NCBI RefSeq assembly: GCF_011030405.1
Contig: NZ_JAAJTJ010000012.1
Span: forward strand, 1-64,000
Reading direction: 5' to 3'
DNA length: 64,000 nt
From: Parapedobacter sp. SGR-10
Lineage (GTDB): Bacteria > Bacteroidota > Bacteroidia > Sphingobacteriales > Sphingobacteriaceae
Positions 9,295 to 17,916 of the stretch are shown here, one piece after another. The notes beneath the pieces are model-generated. The model was not told where the DNA came from. It saw only the letters and a program-made list of their open reading frames with translations, and ran no database searches. A program made the translations under genes and the position numbers. The first letter of the stretch is position 1. Every line of letters starts with the position of its first letter.

Positions 9295-12200
9295 ATGCAT
9301 AATTTATCCAAACACGCCCTATGGGCATGTTCTTTTGTAGCCCTGTGTATGGGCAATCCTGCCCAGAGTAAGGCGCAGCAGTCGGCCGGCACAGAACGGC
9401 TCCAGTCTTCCTTTCAAATCAAATCTGCACACCGGATCAACCCGACCACTGTCGAAGTATTGTTTACCGACAATAGGCGGATGACCTTTGATTTTTATGC
9501 AGACCATATATTCCGGCTGTTTCAGGACAATAAAGGAGGTACATTGCGTGACCCGCAAGCCAAACCCCAAGCGCAGATATTGGTTGACAATCCGCGTAGA
9601 TCCATAGGGTCTTTGGACGTGTCGGAGTCTGCCGATGAGATAGTCCTTCAAACACCCGCTATCAAGGTGTCAATCAAAAAGGCAAATAGCCTGCTTTCTG
9701 TCATAAATACCAAAACAAGTAAGACCGTGCTGGAATGGAGCGAACCGGCCCACTTTGAAAAAGATAAGGTGGCACTTTCCTTGAAAGAGAATCCAGATGA
9801 GTATTTCTACGGTGGAGGCGTGCAGAACGGCCGTTTTTCGCATAAAGGAAAAATCATTGCCATCGAAAACCAAAACTCCTGGACAGACGGTGGCGTAGCA
9901 TCTCCCACACCTTTTTATTGGTCTACCAAAGGCTATGGGATGATGTGGTACACGTTCAAAAAAGGAAAGTATGATTTCGGAGCCAAAAAAAAAGGTGAGG
10001 TAAAGCTCTACCATGAAAATGATTACCTCGATGTATTTTTCATGGTCAATGACGGAGCCGTACCCCTATTGAACGACTTTTATCAACTCACTGGAAATCC
10101 GATCCTGATGCCCAAATTTGGATTTTACCAAGGCCATCTGAACGCGTACAACAGGGACTATTGGAAAGAAGATGAGAAAGGGATTCTGTTTGAAGATGGC
10201 AAACGGTACAAAGAAAGCCAAAAAGACAATTCAGGTATCAAAGAGAGCCTGAACGGTGAAAAAAATAACTATCAGTTTTCTGCGCGTGCTGTCATAGACC
10301 GTTACAAAAGTCATGATATGCCTTTAGGATGGATCCTGCCAAATGATGGTTATGGAGCCGGCTACGGACAGACGGAAACATTGGATGGGAATATCCAAAA
10401 TCTGAAGGAATTTGGAGATTATGCCCGAAAGAACGGCGTAGAGATAGGGCTGTGGACACAGTCCGACCTGCATCCGAAGGATAGTATTCCCGCCCTGCTA
10501 CAAAGAGACATCGTCAAGGAGGTGCGTGACGCAGGTGTGCGCGTACTCAAGACAGATGTAGCCTGGGTAGGTCCGGGGTATTCGTTCGGGCTCAACGGCA
10601 TTGCCGATGTCGGCCATATCATGCCCTATTACGGCAACGATGCCCGTCCTTTTATCATCTCACTGGACGGCTGGGCCGGTACGCAGCGTTATGCCGGAAT
10701 ATGGTCGGGAGATCAAACGGGAGGCGTATGGGAATATATCCGTTTTCATATCCCTACCTATCTGGGTTCAGGTTTGTCCGGACAGCCCAATATCACGTCC
10801 GATATGGACGGTATATTTGGCGGAAAGAATGTGCCCGTCAATGTGCGGGACTTCCAATGGAAGACCTTTACGCCCATGCAGTTGAATATGGACGGATGGG
10901 GATCCAATGAGAAATATCCGCATGCCCTTGGCGAACCGGCAACCTCTATCAATCGCAATTATCTCAAGCTCAAATCCATCCTCATGCCTTATGCCTACAG
11001 CGTAGCACGCGAAGCCGTAGATGGATTGCCGATGATCCGGGCCATGTTCCTAGCCGATCCGAATGCCTATACCTATGGAAAAGCCACACAATACCAGTTT
11101 TTGTACGGGCCGAATTTTTTGGTCGCTCCGATATATCAGAATACCAAAATGGATGAAGAAGGCAATGATATCCGACATGGAATCTATCTGCCTCAAGGCG
11201 ATTGGATCGATTATTTCTCCGGTGAGCTATATCAGGGCAACCGTGTATTGAATAGCTTCGAAGCCCCGATGTGGAAGCTTCCGGTCTTCGTGAAGGCAGG
11301 TGCCATCATACCTATAACCAACGCCAACAACAATGTCTATGAAATAGATACAAAGAGACGTACCTATGAAATATACCCTGCAGGCGGATACAGTACTTTC
11401 ACGGAGTATGATGACGATGGCACGACACAGGCATATCAGCACGGACAAGGTGTCACAACCAGGATCGAGTCCACGGTAAAGGGACAACAAGCCAAGGTAG
11501 TCGTGCATCCATCGGAAGGTTCTTTCGAAGGAATGGTAACCGACAAAACAACAGCTTTTGTCGTGAATATAACCAGAAAACCAAAAAAGGTTTCAGTCAA
11601 AGTCGGGAATAAGAATATCCGCTTGCATGAAGTATCCTCATCGGATGAGCTCGAAAAAACGGAAAATTCCTATTATTTCGATGAAAAGCCTGATCTGAAT
11701 CGTTTTTCCACAGCAGGAACTCCATTCGTTGATTTCAAGATACATAAGACACCCCAATTGCATGTCAGGGTACAAGCTACGGATATCTTGTCAAACAGTG
11801 TACAGCTCGATATACAAGGATTTGAATTCAATCCGACCAATGGCTTGCTGAGCCGAACAGGCGCACTGTCTGCTCCGGCGAATGTACAGGTCAAGGAAGA
11901 GAATATCCAGGCTTATGCGATGAAGCCGACCTGGGATTGGGTGTCCAATGCGGATTATTACGAAATTGAATTCAACGATATGCTATATTCGACTATCTGG
12001 GATACAGTCTTATTGTTTGATAATCTACAACCTGTGACGGATTACACTTTTAAGGTACGCGCCGTGAACAAAGACGGTGTATCGGACTGGGCGACGGTAC
12101 AGGCAACCACAAAATCAAATCCGCTCGAGTTTGCAATCGTAGGTATAGTCGGAGAGACCTCTGTTCCTAATCAGGGCGGGAACGATATTCATAAGCTTTT

Positions 12201-13143
12201 GGATTTTGATGAAGGCAATCTGTGGCATACCAAATGGGGGCAGCAAGCGGTGCCTTTTGATATGATCCTGGATCTGAAATCCTTTAACCAGCTCGATAAG
12301 TTCCATTACCTGCCTCGTACAGGTGGAGGAAACGGCATCTTGACCAAAGGCAAGGTTTACTACAGCAACAATAAAGAAGATTGGTCTGAAGCCGGGGCAT
12401 TTACATGGGAACGGAATGATGAGACAAAGGTCTTGACATTTGAAGGCAAGCCTACGGCAAGGTATATCAAGCTGTCCATCGAAGAGGGTTCGGGAGGTTT
12501 TGGATCAGGCCGTGAGCTTTATGTATTCAAGGTGCCGGGCAGTGAAAGCTATATTCCGGGAGACATCAACAATGACCGTTTGCTGGATGCAAACGATCTC
12601 ACTTCCTATATCAATTATACAGGATTACGACAAGGAGACTCAGATTTTGAAGGGTATATCAGCAATGGCGATATCAATAAGAATGGACTTATCGATGCTT
12701 ACGATATATCTGTATTGACGACACAGTTGGAAGGTGGAGCGAAACCACGGAGAGATGAACAAGTGAAAGGACAGATTGCACTGCTGCCTTCGGCTGTGCA
12801 GTTGAAAGCAGGGGAAACTGTTGAGATCACGATCAAAGGTAAGGGACTGAAGGATGTCAACGCTTTGAGCTTTGCCCTGCCTTATTCACCCGCGGACTAT
12901 ACATTTGAAGGAATACATGCACCGGGTATTATGCAGATGGAAAATATTACCAACGACAGGCTGCACACCAATGGAATCAAGGCACTCTATCCTACATTTA
13001 TCAATGTCGGTAACCAGAAAGCCTTGTCCGGAGATGTAGACATCGCTGTGATCAGGCTGAAAGCCAAAAAGAATCTCCGGTTTAACCTGGTGCCTAAGGA
13101 TGGTTTCTTAGTGGATAAGAAGTTGAATACAGTAAGGTTTTAG
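9295..13143 (+). CDS. Secreted multidomain glycoside hydrolase family 31
   Basis: A 1282-residue exported alpha-glycosidase. It has a signal peptide (about 1-28), an N-terminal GH31 beta-sandwich and a (beta/alpha)8 barrel with nucleophile Asp421 in LKTDVAW and acid/base Asp473 in WSGDQTG. C-terminal beta domains follow, then a fibronectin type III-like domain (about 860-945), an F5/8 type C (CBM32-like) domain (about 946-1085), a dockerin-like pair of Ca-binding loops (GDINNDRLLDANDL near 1088, GDINKNGLIDAYDI near 1124) and a cohesin-like beta domain to the end. Substrate is not certain: alpha-glucosidase is the default name, but this accessory-domain set also fits the GH31 alpha-N-acetylgalactosaminidases that act on mucin O-glycans. 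It is a monocistronic gene flanked by palindromic repeats. Confidence 0.9.
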   Translation: MHNLSKHALWACSFVALCMGNPAQSKAQQSAGTERLQSSFQIKSAHRINPTTVEVLFTDNRRMTFDFYADHIFRLFQDNKGGTLRDPQAKPQAQILVDNPRRSIGSLDVSESADEIVLQTPAIKVSIKKANSLLSVINTKTSKTVLEWSEPAHFEKDKVALSLKENPDEYFYGGGVQNGRFSHKGKIIAIENQNSWTDGGVASPTPFYWSTKGYGMMWYTFKKGKYDFGAKKKGEVKLYHENDYLDVFFMVNDGAVPLLNDFYQLTGNPILMPKFGFYQGHLNAYNRDYWKEDEKGILFEDGKRYKESQKDNSGIKESLNGEKNNYQFSARAVIDRYKSHDMPLGWILPNDGYGAGYGQTETLDGNIQNLKEFGDYARKNGVEIGLWTQSDLHPKDSIPALLQRDIVKEVRDAGVRVLKTDVAWVGPGYSFGLNGIADVGHIMPYYGNDARPFIISLDGWAGTQRYAGIWSGDQTGGVWEYIRFHIPTYLGSGLSGQPNITSDMDGIFGGKNVPVNVRDFQWKTFTPMQLNMDGWGSNEKYPHALGEPATSINRNYLKLKSILMPYAYSVAREAVDGLPMIRAMFLADPNAYTYGKATQYQFLYGPNFLVAPIYQNTKMDEEGNDIRHGIYLPQGDWIDYFSGELYQGNRVLNSFEAPMWKLPVFVKAGAIIPITNANNNVYEIDTKRRTYEIYPAGGYSTFTEYDDDGTTQAYQHGQGVTTRIESTVKGQQAKVVVHPSEGSFEGMVTDKTTAFVVNITRKPKKVSVKVGNKNIRLHEVSSSDELEKTENSYYFDEKPDLNRFSTAGTPFVDFKIHKTPQLHVRVQATDILSNSVQLDIQGFEFNPTNGLLSRTGALSAPANVQVKEENIQAYAMKPTWDWVSNADYYEIEFNDMLYSTIWDTVLLFDNLQPVTDYTFKVRAVNKDGVSDWATVQATTKSNPLEFAIVGIVGETSVPNQGGNDIHKLLDFDEGNLWHTKWGQQAVPFDMILDLKSFNQLDKFHYLPRTGGGNGILTKGKVYYSNNKEDWSEAGAFTWERNDETKVLTFEGKPTARYIKLSIEEGSGGFGSGRELYVFKVPGSESYIPGDINNDRLLDANDLTSYINYTGLRQGDSDFEGYISNGDINKNGLIDAYDISVLTTQLEGGAKPRRDEQVKGQIALLPSAVQLKAGETVEITIKGKGLKDVNALSFALPYSPADYTFEGIHAPGIMQMENITNDRLHTNGIKALYPTFINVGNQKALSGDVDIAVIRLKAKKNLRFNLVPKDGFLVDKKLNTVRF

Positions 13144-13154
13144 TGGGTGTCCAT

Positions 13155-13228
13155 AGACTTCCGAAGTTTCCAAAACTTCGGAAGTCTAAGCTTAAAACTT
13201 TTCCAAAGTTCTGAACTTTGGAAAAGTT
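13155..13228. repeat. Two adjacent family E hairpins after the GH31 gene
   Basis: AGACTTCCGAAGTTT with its inverse at 13155-13187, then AACTTTTCCAAAGTT with its inverse at 13196-13228. The two hairpins have the same architecture but different sequences, with matched changes in both arms. Confidence 0.65.
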
Positions 13229-13256
13229 CGTTACACCGTTATCCCTATTTTTTCTC

Positions 13257-13320
13257 ATGCTAGCGCACGAATCCTTTCGTGTGCTTGGTCTATCGGCACA
13301 CGAAAGGATTCGTGCGCCAA
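13257..13320. repeat. Dispersed palindrome, family A (copy 3)
   Basis: GCTAGCGCACGAATCCTTTC and its near-perfect inverse, with the loop TTGGTCTATCG. It is the cleanest copy of the family in this window. Confidence 0.75.
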
Positions 13321-13324
13321 CAGG

Positions 13325-13361
13325 GGATGTCTGCCTGTAGGTCAGACATCCTCTATTTTTT
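13325..13361 (+). terminator. Terminator between the GH31 and NlpE-like genes
   Basis: GGATGTCTG (13325-13333) pairs with CAGACATCC (13343-13351) and is followed by TCTATTTTTT on the plus strand. It terminates plus-strand transcription and overlaps the 3' end of the convergent NlpE-like gene. Confidence 0.65.
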
Positions 13362-13826
13362 CTTCAAAACATAATATTCAGCAAGTTCACCGGTGATTTG
13401 TTTCCCTTCTATATCCAATTGGATAAGCTGATTTTCGCCCACCTTGAATTTTAGATCGGTATCTTTCCCCTTTAGATGGACTACGCTTCCATTATCATGC
13501 CACATAAATGTTCCGCTATCTGTAAATGCCTGCTCTCTTTCGAGGTATTCTGCACGGTAAGTGAATGTTCCATCGTCTTTTAACTCGACGGTGGTTTTAA
13601 TACCGGGACAGTCTGCACAGGGAGTTGTCCCTTCATAGCTACCTTGCCAGTCCAGAGAGTTTTGTGATGTATGTACGGTATCCATATAGATGTCTTCGGT
13701 GTCGGATAGACGGTCTTGTGACTGTTGCGTATTGTTAGGATTGTTGGAATGGCATGAAATAAATAACAATGTAGCTGCTATGCCGTTTAAAATAAATACT
13801 TTCATGATCTTTTTCTTTTGTTCCAT
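13353..13826 (-). CDS. NlpE-like copper-resistance/envelope-stress lipoprotein
   Basis: A 157-residue predicted lipoprotein with an NlpE N-terminal-type beta-barrel. The signal peptide ends at LFISC, giving a lipidated Cys25. The mature domain opens with GSYEGTTPCADCPGIKTTVEL, containing the family's C-x2-C (Cys70, Cys73), and continues through SGTFMWHDNGSVVHLKG, typical of NlpE. In enterobacteria NlpE signals surface contact and copper stress to Cpx; no Cpx homologue is visible here, so only the fold is supported. The ATG at 13805 (MKVFILNG) is an alternative start. It is divergent from hopJ, with back-to-back -7 boxes. Confidence 0.82.
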   Translation of the reverse strand: MEQKKKIMKVFILNGIAATLLFISCHSNNPNNTQQSQDRLSDTEDIYMDTVHTSQNSLDWQGSYEGTTPCADCPGIKTTVELKDDGTFTYRAEYLEREQAFTDSGTFMWHDNGSVVHLKGKDTDLKFKVGENQLIQLDIEGKQITGELAEYYVLKKK

Positions 13827-13847
13827 AATTTATAACTAAAATCAAGC

Positions 13848-13855
13848 CAAACTTA
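13848..13855 (-). promoter_or_regulatory. -7 box TAAGTTTG for the NlpE-like gene
   Basis: Perfect TAnnTTTG on the minus strand, 21 bases upstream of the ATG at 13826. It lies 12 bp from the identical box facing the other way. Confidence 0.5.
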
Positions 13856-13866
13856 CAAAGTTTTTC

Positions 13867-13874
13867 TAAGTTTG
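13867..13874 (+). promoter_or_regulatory. -7 box TAAGTTTG immediately before hopJ
   Basis: Perfect TAnnTTTG ending one base before the ATG at 13876. If used, the transcript would begin at or just inside the start codon, giving a leaderless mRNA. Confidence 0.45.
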
Positions 13875-13875
13875 T

Positions 13876-14211
13876 ATGATGATACAACAGCTATTAGAAC
13901 AACTGGATTCGAAGACCGTTCAATTTAAAGATATCCTCGCTTATATAGAGGAGCATTATACCTATACAGCTTCTGCTTTTCAAAATGGGGCACAATACAA
14001 TGCTGCACATGAAAATCAAGGTAGTGCACGGGTGCTTTCATTTGCCCGGCTTGAGGGACTGCCCAAGGAAGATACGTTGAAGCTGTTTGCCGAGCATTAT
14101 GAAGCCGTGCTAAACACTCCGGACGGTGTCGACCACCAGAATATAAGGCAGTTTATGCAACACGGTTGGGAAGGGGTGAAGTTTGAGAATCCTATATTGA
14201 CTAAAAAATAA
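13876..14211 (+). CDS. HopJ-family protein
   Basis: A 111-residue protein of the 'HopJ type III effector' family, with the characteristic FxNGAQYNAAHENQGSARVLSFARL block and LKLFAEHYEAVLNTPDGVDHQNIRQFMQHGW. Despite the name, the family is widespread in free-living bacteria without type III secretion, and its function is unknown. No secretion signal is visible, so it is probably cytoplasmic. The start may be either of two tandem ATGs (13876, 13879). Confidence 0.88.
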   Translation: MMIQQLLEQLDSKTVQFKDILAYIEEHYTYTASAFQNGAQYNAAHENQGSARVLSFARLEGLPKEDTLKLFAEHYEAVLNTPDGVDHQNIRQFMQHGWEGVKFENPILTKK

Positions 14212-14374
14212 CGAATGTTTTAAATCTTCTGTTTGAGGTTTTATAGTTCACAGATGGTACAGCTCGAAACCAAGAATTTGTGCAGCAGCACAATCTGCGA
14301 GAAAATATCCGTGTAAATCTGCGGGATATATCTACGTGTTGGAAAATTTTTACACAACGCTTTACGAATGTCAA

Positions 14375-14929
14375 TCACGACTTTTCGAGAATATTCTGTT
14401 GCAGCATATCCTGCATTTTTTTCATTGTATTCATGTTTCTGCCTGTGCTTCGCACTTTGAGCTTTTGTTCGATAAATATGTTGGACAATTTGGAAGTCGC
14501 CATGCCGTCCGGTACATAAAAATAGGCTATATCGCCACTTATCTTGATTTCTTCATTTCCAAGGTCGATCTTGTGGAAAGCTTCAAGCCGAGTGCTATCG
14601 GGTATAGAATCTAGAAAAGTGACAAAGAGCCTGTTTCCGGGGAGGGATGGATCAAAAGGGTTTTGAAGGATACTTTGATGGAGTTGTGCTTCATCCAACA
14701 CAAATACATCTATATGCAATTTGAAATGGTTGGCGATTAATTCGTGTATTTCTTGTTTTATCGTATCCTTGTCTTTGTCTGAACTCAAACATATATTTCC
14801 ACTCTGAATATACGTTTTTGCCTGTTCGAAGCCTTGTTTTGACAATAAATCCCGGAGTTCGGCCATCTTGATGATATTTTTGCCAGAGACATTGACAGCT
14901 CTCAAAAAGATGACGTATTTGTTTTTCAT
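14375..14929 (-). CDS. DUF1697 family protein
   Basis: A 184-residue cytoplasmic protein matching DUF1697. It opens with KYVIFLRAVNVSGKNIIKMAELRDLLSKQGFEQAKTY, followed by IQSGNICLSS and a C-terminal RSTGRNMNTMKKMQDML. The family motif 'LRAvNVgGkn...M.eLr..l...G...v.TYiqSGN' is all present. Function is unknown. It is a single gene between hopJ (convergent) and the VOC pair. Confidence 0.88.
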   Translation of the reverse strand: MKNKYVIFLRAVNVSGKNIIKMAELRDLLSKQGFEQAKTYIQSGNICLSSDKDKDTIKQEIHELIANHFKLHIDVFVLDEAQLHQSILQNPFDPSLPGNRLFVTFLDSIPDSTRLEAFHKIDLGNEEIKISGDIAYFYVPDGMATSKLSNIFIEQKLKVRSTGRNMNTMKKMQDMLQQNILEKS

Positions 14930-15011
14930 GGGGTTCGCATTGGGTTTATGAATATTAAAACTACAAAATATCTGTGTATGGCAAAAACAAATTTATAAAA
15001 AACTATCCTAA

Positions 15012-15836
15012 TCAGTTAAGGTCGGCTATAATGATCTTTTTCATTTTCATCAATGCTTGGTTGACCGAAGGTGAGGAAATCAATTTGTCGATGTTGTCCG
15101 GTACGACCTGCCAGCTTACTCCAAACGGATCTTTGCACCAGCCACACATACTTTCTTTTCCTTGCTCCGTAAGCTTGTTCCAATAGTAATCGATTTCCTC
15201 CTGGTCCTTGCAATGTATGACAAAGGAGACGCCTTCGTTGAAAGTGAAATCTTGTGGCACACCACTGTCCATAGCCATAAACAAGGAATGATGAGCAACG
15301 AACTGTGTATGTTGAATTTGCCCGGTCATTTCACCATTCGGATATTTTAATATACCGTCCGAGCGATAGTCTGCAAAAACGGATTGATAGAAAGCCAGCG
15401 CTTTTTTGCACTGGCCTTGTTGAGATCCGCAGAACATCATTGTCGGCACAATCTTTTGGTTATGGACATCCGAAAGTTTTCCGAGATAGAGTTGCCAGTT
15501 GACATTGTATTTGTCTTGTAACCAACCGTATCGGTGACTCCAAGGGTAACTGCCCAAGGCCATCAATACAGCACCTCCGGGCAATAACTGATGCCATAAG
15601 GTATCTATTTCTTCTTCACTTTCGCAGATAACCATCATGGATATGGATGGATTGATCTGAAAGATAGGGCCTCCATTGATTCCGATGAAATTGACACCGG
15701 AAAGGTTTACACTGGCAACGACAGGATTGACGTTGCTCATGTAGCTGTCCGGAAAAATAGAAGCATAATGCTTTAGGGCTTCTTCTGCATTATTGTCAAA
15801 CCAAAGAGACAGTGTGATAGAGGAATTATTGTCCAT
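15012..15836 (-). CDS. Two-domain VOC/PhnB-like protein
   Basis: A protein of about 274 residues with two tandem glyoxalase/PhnB-like (3-demethylubiquinone-type) domains. The first runs from SITLSLWFDNNAEEALKHYASIFPDSYM to YNVNWQLYLG; the second runs from IVPTMMFCGSQQGQCKKALAFYQSVF to CKDPFGVSWQVVPD. The ATG at 15836 (MDNNSS) was chosen because homologues begin at this point. An in-frame ATG at 15905 overlaps the stop of the upstream VOC gene as ATGA, so a longer translationally coupled form is possible. Substrate is unknown; PhnB-like proteins of this type lack a proven reaction. Confidence 0.85.
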   Translation of the reverse strand: MDNNSSITLSLWFDNNAEEALKHYASIFPDSYMSNVNPVVASVNLSGVNFIGINGGPIFQINPSISMMVICESEEEIDTLWHQLLPGGAVLMALGSYPWSHRYGWLQDKYNVNWQLYLGKLSDVHNQKIVPTMMFCGSQQGQCKKALAFYQSVFADYRSDGILKYPNGEMTGQIQHTQFVAHHSLFMAMDSGVPQDFTFNEGVSFVIHCKDQEEIDYYWNKLTEQGKESMCGWCKDPFGVSWQVVPDNIDKLISSPSVNQALMKMKKIIIADLN

Positions 15837-15901
15837 TTGAGTAAAAACTGATTTGTTGTAGAATAGATTACGGAATAATGTCGACATTATCCATATTTCT
15901 G

Positions 15902-16342
15902 TCATAGTGATTTATTCCCTTCAAAATGAATCATCCACCAAATACCAAATTTGTCTTGGAAAGAGGCATATAGCTCTGCCCAGAATTGCTCTCCAAGTTC
16001 CATTTCAATGTCTCGGGCATCCTTGGTCAACCCTGCGTACAGCTCTTTCGCTTCTTCGGCAGTCTCTGTGTCCAACATGATATACGTGTTGTTGCCGGGC
16101 GTAAGTTGATGACCATAGCCCTCGATACAATCAGAGCCCATGATTGTGGCCCCGTTAGGTAGGGTGATAGCGGTGTGCATCACTTTTACTTTGTCCACAT
16201 CTGACATTGGATGTTCGGGATCTTCGGGCATATCGCCAAAACGGTAAGTACTCACCGTAGCGGTTTTAAAAACTTGTTGGTAGAAATCGAATGCTTCCTG
16301 GCAGTTGCCATTGAAATTGAGGTATGCGTGAATCTTTGCCAT
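15902..16342 (-). CDS. VOC family (PhnB-like) protein
   Basis: A 146-residue single-domain glyoxalase/PhnB-like protein: MAKIHAYLNFNGNCQEAFDFYQQVF, then GHQLTPGNNTYIML and an ending in FQDKFGIWWMIHFEG, which are family hallmarks. It lies directly upstream of the two-domain VOC gene with at most a few bases between them, so the two are probably co-transcribed and act in related detoxification or binding roles. The reaction is not determinable. Confidence 0.87.
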   Translation of the reverse strand: MAKIHAYLNFNGNCQEAFDFYQQVFKTATVSTYRFGDMPEDPEHPMSDVDKVKVMHTAITLPNGATIMGSDCIEGYGHQLTPGNNTYIMLDTETAEEAKELYAGLTKDARDIEMELGEQFWAELYASFQDKFGIWWMIHFEGNKSL

Positions 16343-16440
16343 AGTGTTGGATTATAGTTGTGATACGTAAAAGTAAGCTTTATTGGGGGTAAAAGACTTG
16401 ACCTATGACAAGAATTGAAATTAATTTAAGCACATAGAGC

Positions 16441-16477
16441 TGTCTCCTACATTTGCTTCATACAAACATAGGAGACA
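16441..16477 (-). terminator. Weak hairpin after the secreted phosphoesterase
   Basis: TGTCTCCTA (16441-16449) pairs with TAGGAGACA (16469-16477). It sits 20 bases past the stop at 16497 on the minus strand and has no good T run, so the terminator role is tentative. Confidence 0.4.
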
Positions 16478-16496
16478 ACTCCGTATGCCATGTTTT

Positions 16497-17609
16497 TTAC
16501 TCCGCGAATTGAAAGGAAAAACTATTCCGTGCATCCGTTTTCCATGCGTGCTGCTGTGTAGTGGGTGAAATAGCAAACAGTGGCGAAAAGGTTTTTACGT
16601 TGACGGTCTTGTTGTCGGGAAGGAATTCGAGGATACGCAACCAGCCATCTCCACCATTTCCATTGCGGTGTCCGCCACCCAGGGACTGGCTGTCGAATAA
16701 CATCTGGTGTACCGGTCTTCCGGTGGTATTTTTGTCCATTCGGTAGCCTTCGCCGGATATGTGACCACACAGTACCAATTCTATATTGGAACCGGGGTGG
16801 ATGAGTTTCTCCCATATCTGTTCTCCGCTGTTGGCGTAGGGGAGGTTTATTCTTTCTGATTTTTGGACGACAGTGTTGACGGTATATGGCTCGTACACAA
16901 ACCATTTTGGTACGCCTGTTGTGCGATGGTCTTTTGCATTGAGATAGGCATGGGTAATGAGTACAATGCGATGGTCTTTGTATTGTTGCATGTCGGCGAT
17001 CCTTTTGGCCCATGCAACCATGGTATCACGCGGGGCATACTCAATAGTCAAGAAGAGATAATCTTTTCCTTGGGGAGTTTTGATCTCATAGGCAGCATTT
17101 TCCAAGGTGTGCACACCCTGCTCGTTTGTTGCGTTTTGTACAAGGGTCTTTTTGTTCAGCCAATTGTCGTCGATGCGAAAGAATTCCGTATAACGGGAGG
17201 TTCGATTGCCTTGTCTATCTATGGTGTAATCATGGTTTCCCGAGGCCGCTATATAAGGCACTTTGCCGTTGAGTCTGGAAAATAGCTTGGCAGAAGTTTC
17301 CCATTGGCGTTGAGCGCTTTGGTCTCCGTCATGTCCTTGGTTGATGAGGTTGTTGTGTTCCACGAGATCTCCCACACAGACTACCATTTTAATATGGAGC
17401 GTATCAATATTGTCTTCTATCCAGCGCATCATAAGATCCAGGATAGGCTGGTTGCGGTTCCATTTGACGTAATTTTGTATGTCTGGAATCATAACGACGC
17501 TCCAGGAGTCTTTATTTTCCAGAGTGGGTTTCTGAAATTTTTGTTGGGCTGGAAGTATGGAAGCAGCACAGATTATTCCAATCAGTGTAAAGAGAAACTT
17601 TCTAATCAT
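16497..17609 (-). CDS. Secreted calcineurin-like metallophosphoesterase
   Basis: A 370-residue exported phosphoesterase. It has a signal peptide (MIRKFLFTLIGIICAASILPAQ) and the binuclear-metal motifs in order: PDIQNY, VCVGDLVEHNN, ASGNHDYT, LITHAYLN and LCGHISGEGY. Substrate is unknown; related Bacteroidota proteins are called 'metallophosphoesterase' without further detail. A -7-like box (TACTTTCG on the minus strand, about 17690) lies upstream. It is a single transcription unit and is not adjacent to the glp block. Confidence 0.88.
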   Translation of the reverse strand: MIRKFLFTLIGIICAASILPAQQKFQKPTLENKDSWSVVMIPDIQNYVKWNRNQPILDLMMRWIEDNIDTLHIKMVVCVGDLVEHNNLINQGHDGDQSAQRQWETSAKLFSRLNGKVPYIAASGNHDYTIDRQGNRTSRYTEFFRIDDNWLNKKTLVQNATNEQGVHTLENAAYEIKTPQGKDYLFLTIEYAPRDTMVAWAKRIADMQQYKDHRIVLITHAYLNAKDHRTTGVPKWFVYEPYTVNTVVQKSERINLPYANSGEQIWEKLIHPGSNIELVLCGHISGEGYRMDKNTTGRPVHQMLFDSQSLGGGHRNGNGGDGWLRILEFLPDNKTVNVKTFSPLFAISPTTQQHAWKTDARNSFSFQFAE

Positions 17610-17816
17610 GTCTATATAAATTTGATGTTAAATTATGAAGTTATACATAAGGTGTTAAGTTTATTTTAGGTTTCTGTTAATTTTTCATTTTATTTATTTT
17701 TTAACTTAACGAAAGTAAAAAAAAGATTTTTAAATATAAAAGTGTGTGATGATTTGTCTTGTAAAATTTAGGGGATAAAAAGAGAGGGATGGGAATTCAA
17801 TGACGGGAAATACTAC

Positions 17817-17838
17817 TTTTGAAGAAGCTTCTTCAAAA
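17817..17838. repeat. 22-bp perfect palindrome in the gap before the leucine-dehydrogenase-like gene
   Basis: TTTTGAAGAAG followed directly by its exact inverse, CTTCTTCAAAA. The rest of the divergent gap (17610-17916) is AT-rich with no gene. The palindrome lies about 40-60 bases upstream of the putative -7 box, a position that would suit an operator for a dimeric regulator. Confidence 0.5.
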
Positions 17839-17875
17839 ACTTTGGAAGTCCTCTCGCTATGTAAATTTATTTGTC

Positions 17876-17883
17876 TATTTTTG
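17876..17883 (+). promoter_or_regulatory. -7 box TATTTTTG for the leucine-dehydrogenase-like gene
   Basis: Perfect TAnnTTTG match, 33 bases before the ATG at 17917. Confidence 0.4.
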
Positions 17884-17916
17884 TAAATCCTTTTTTCAGG
17901 GACTATTTTGGTAGAA

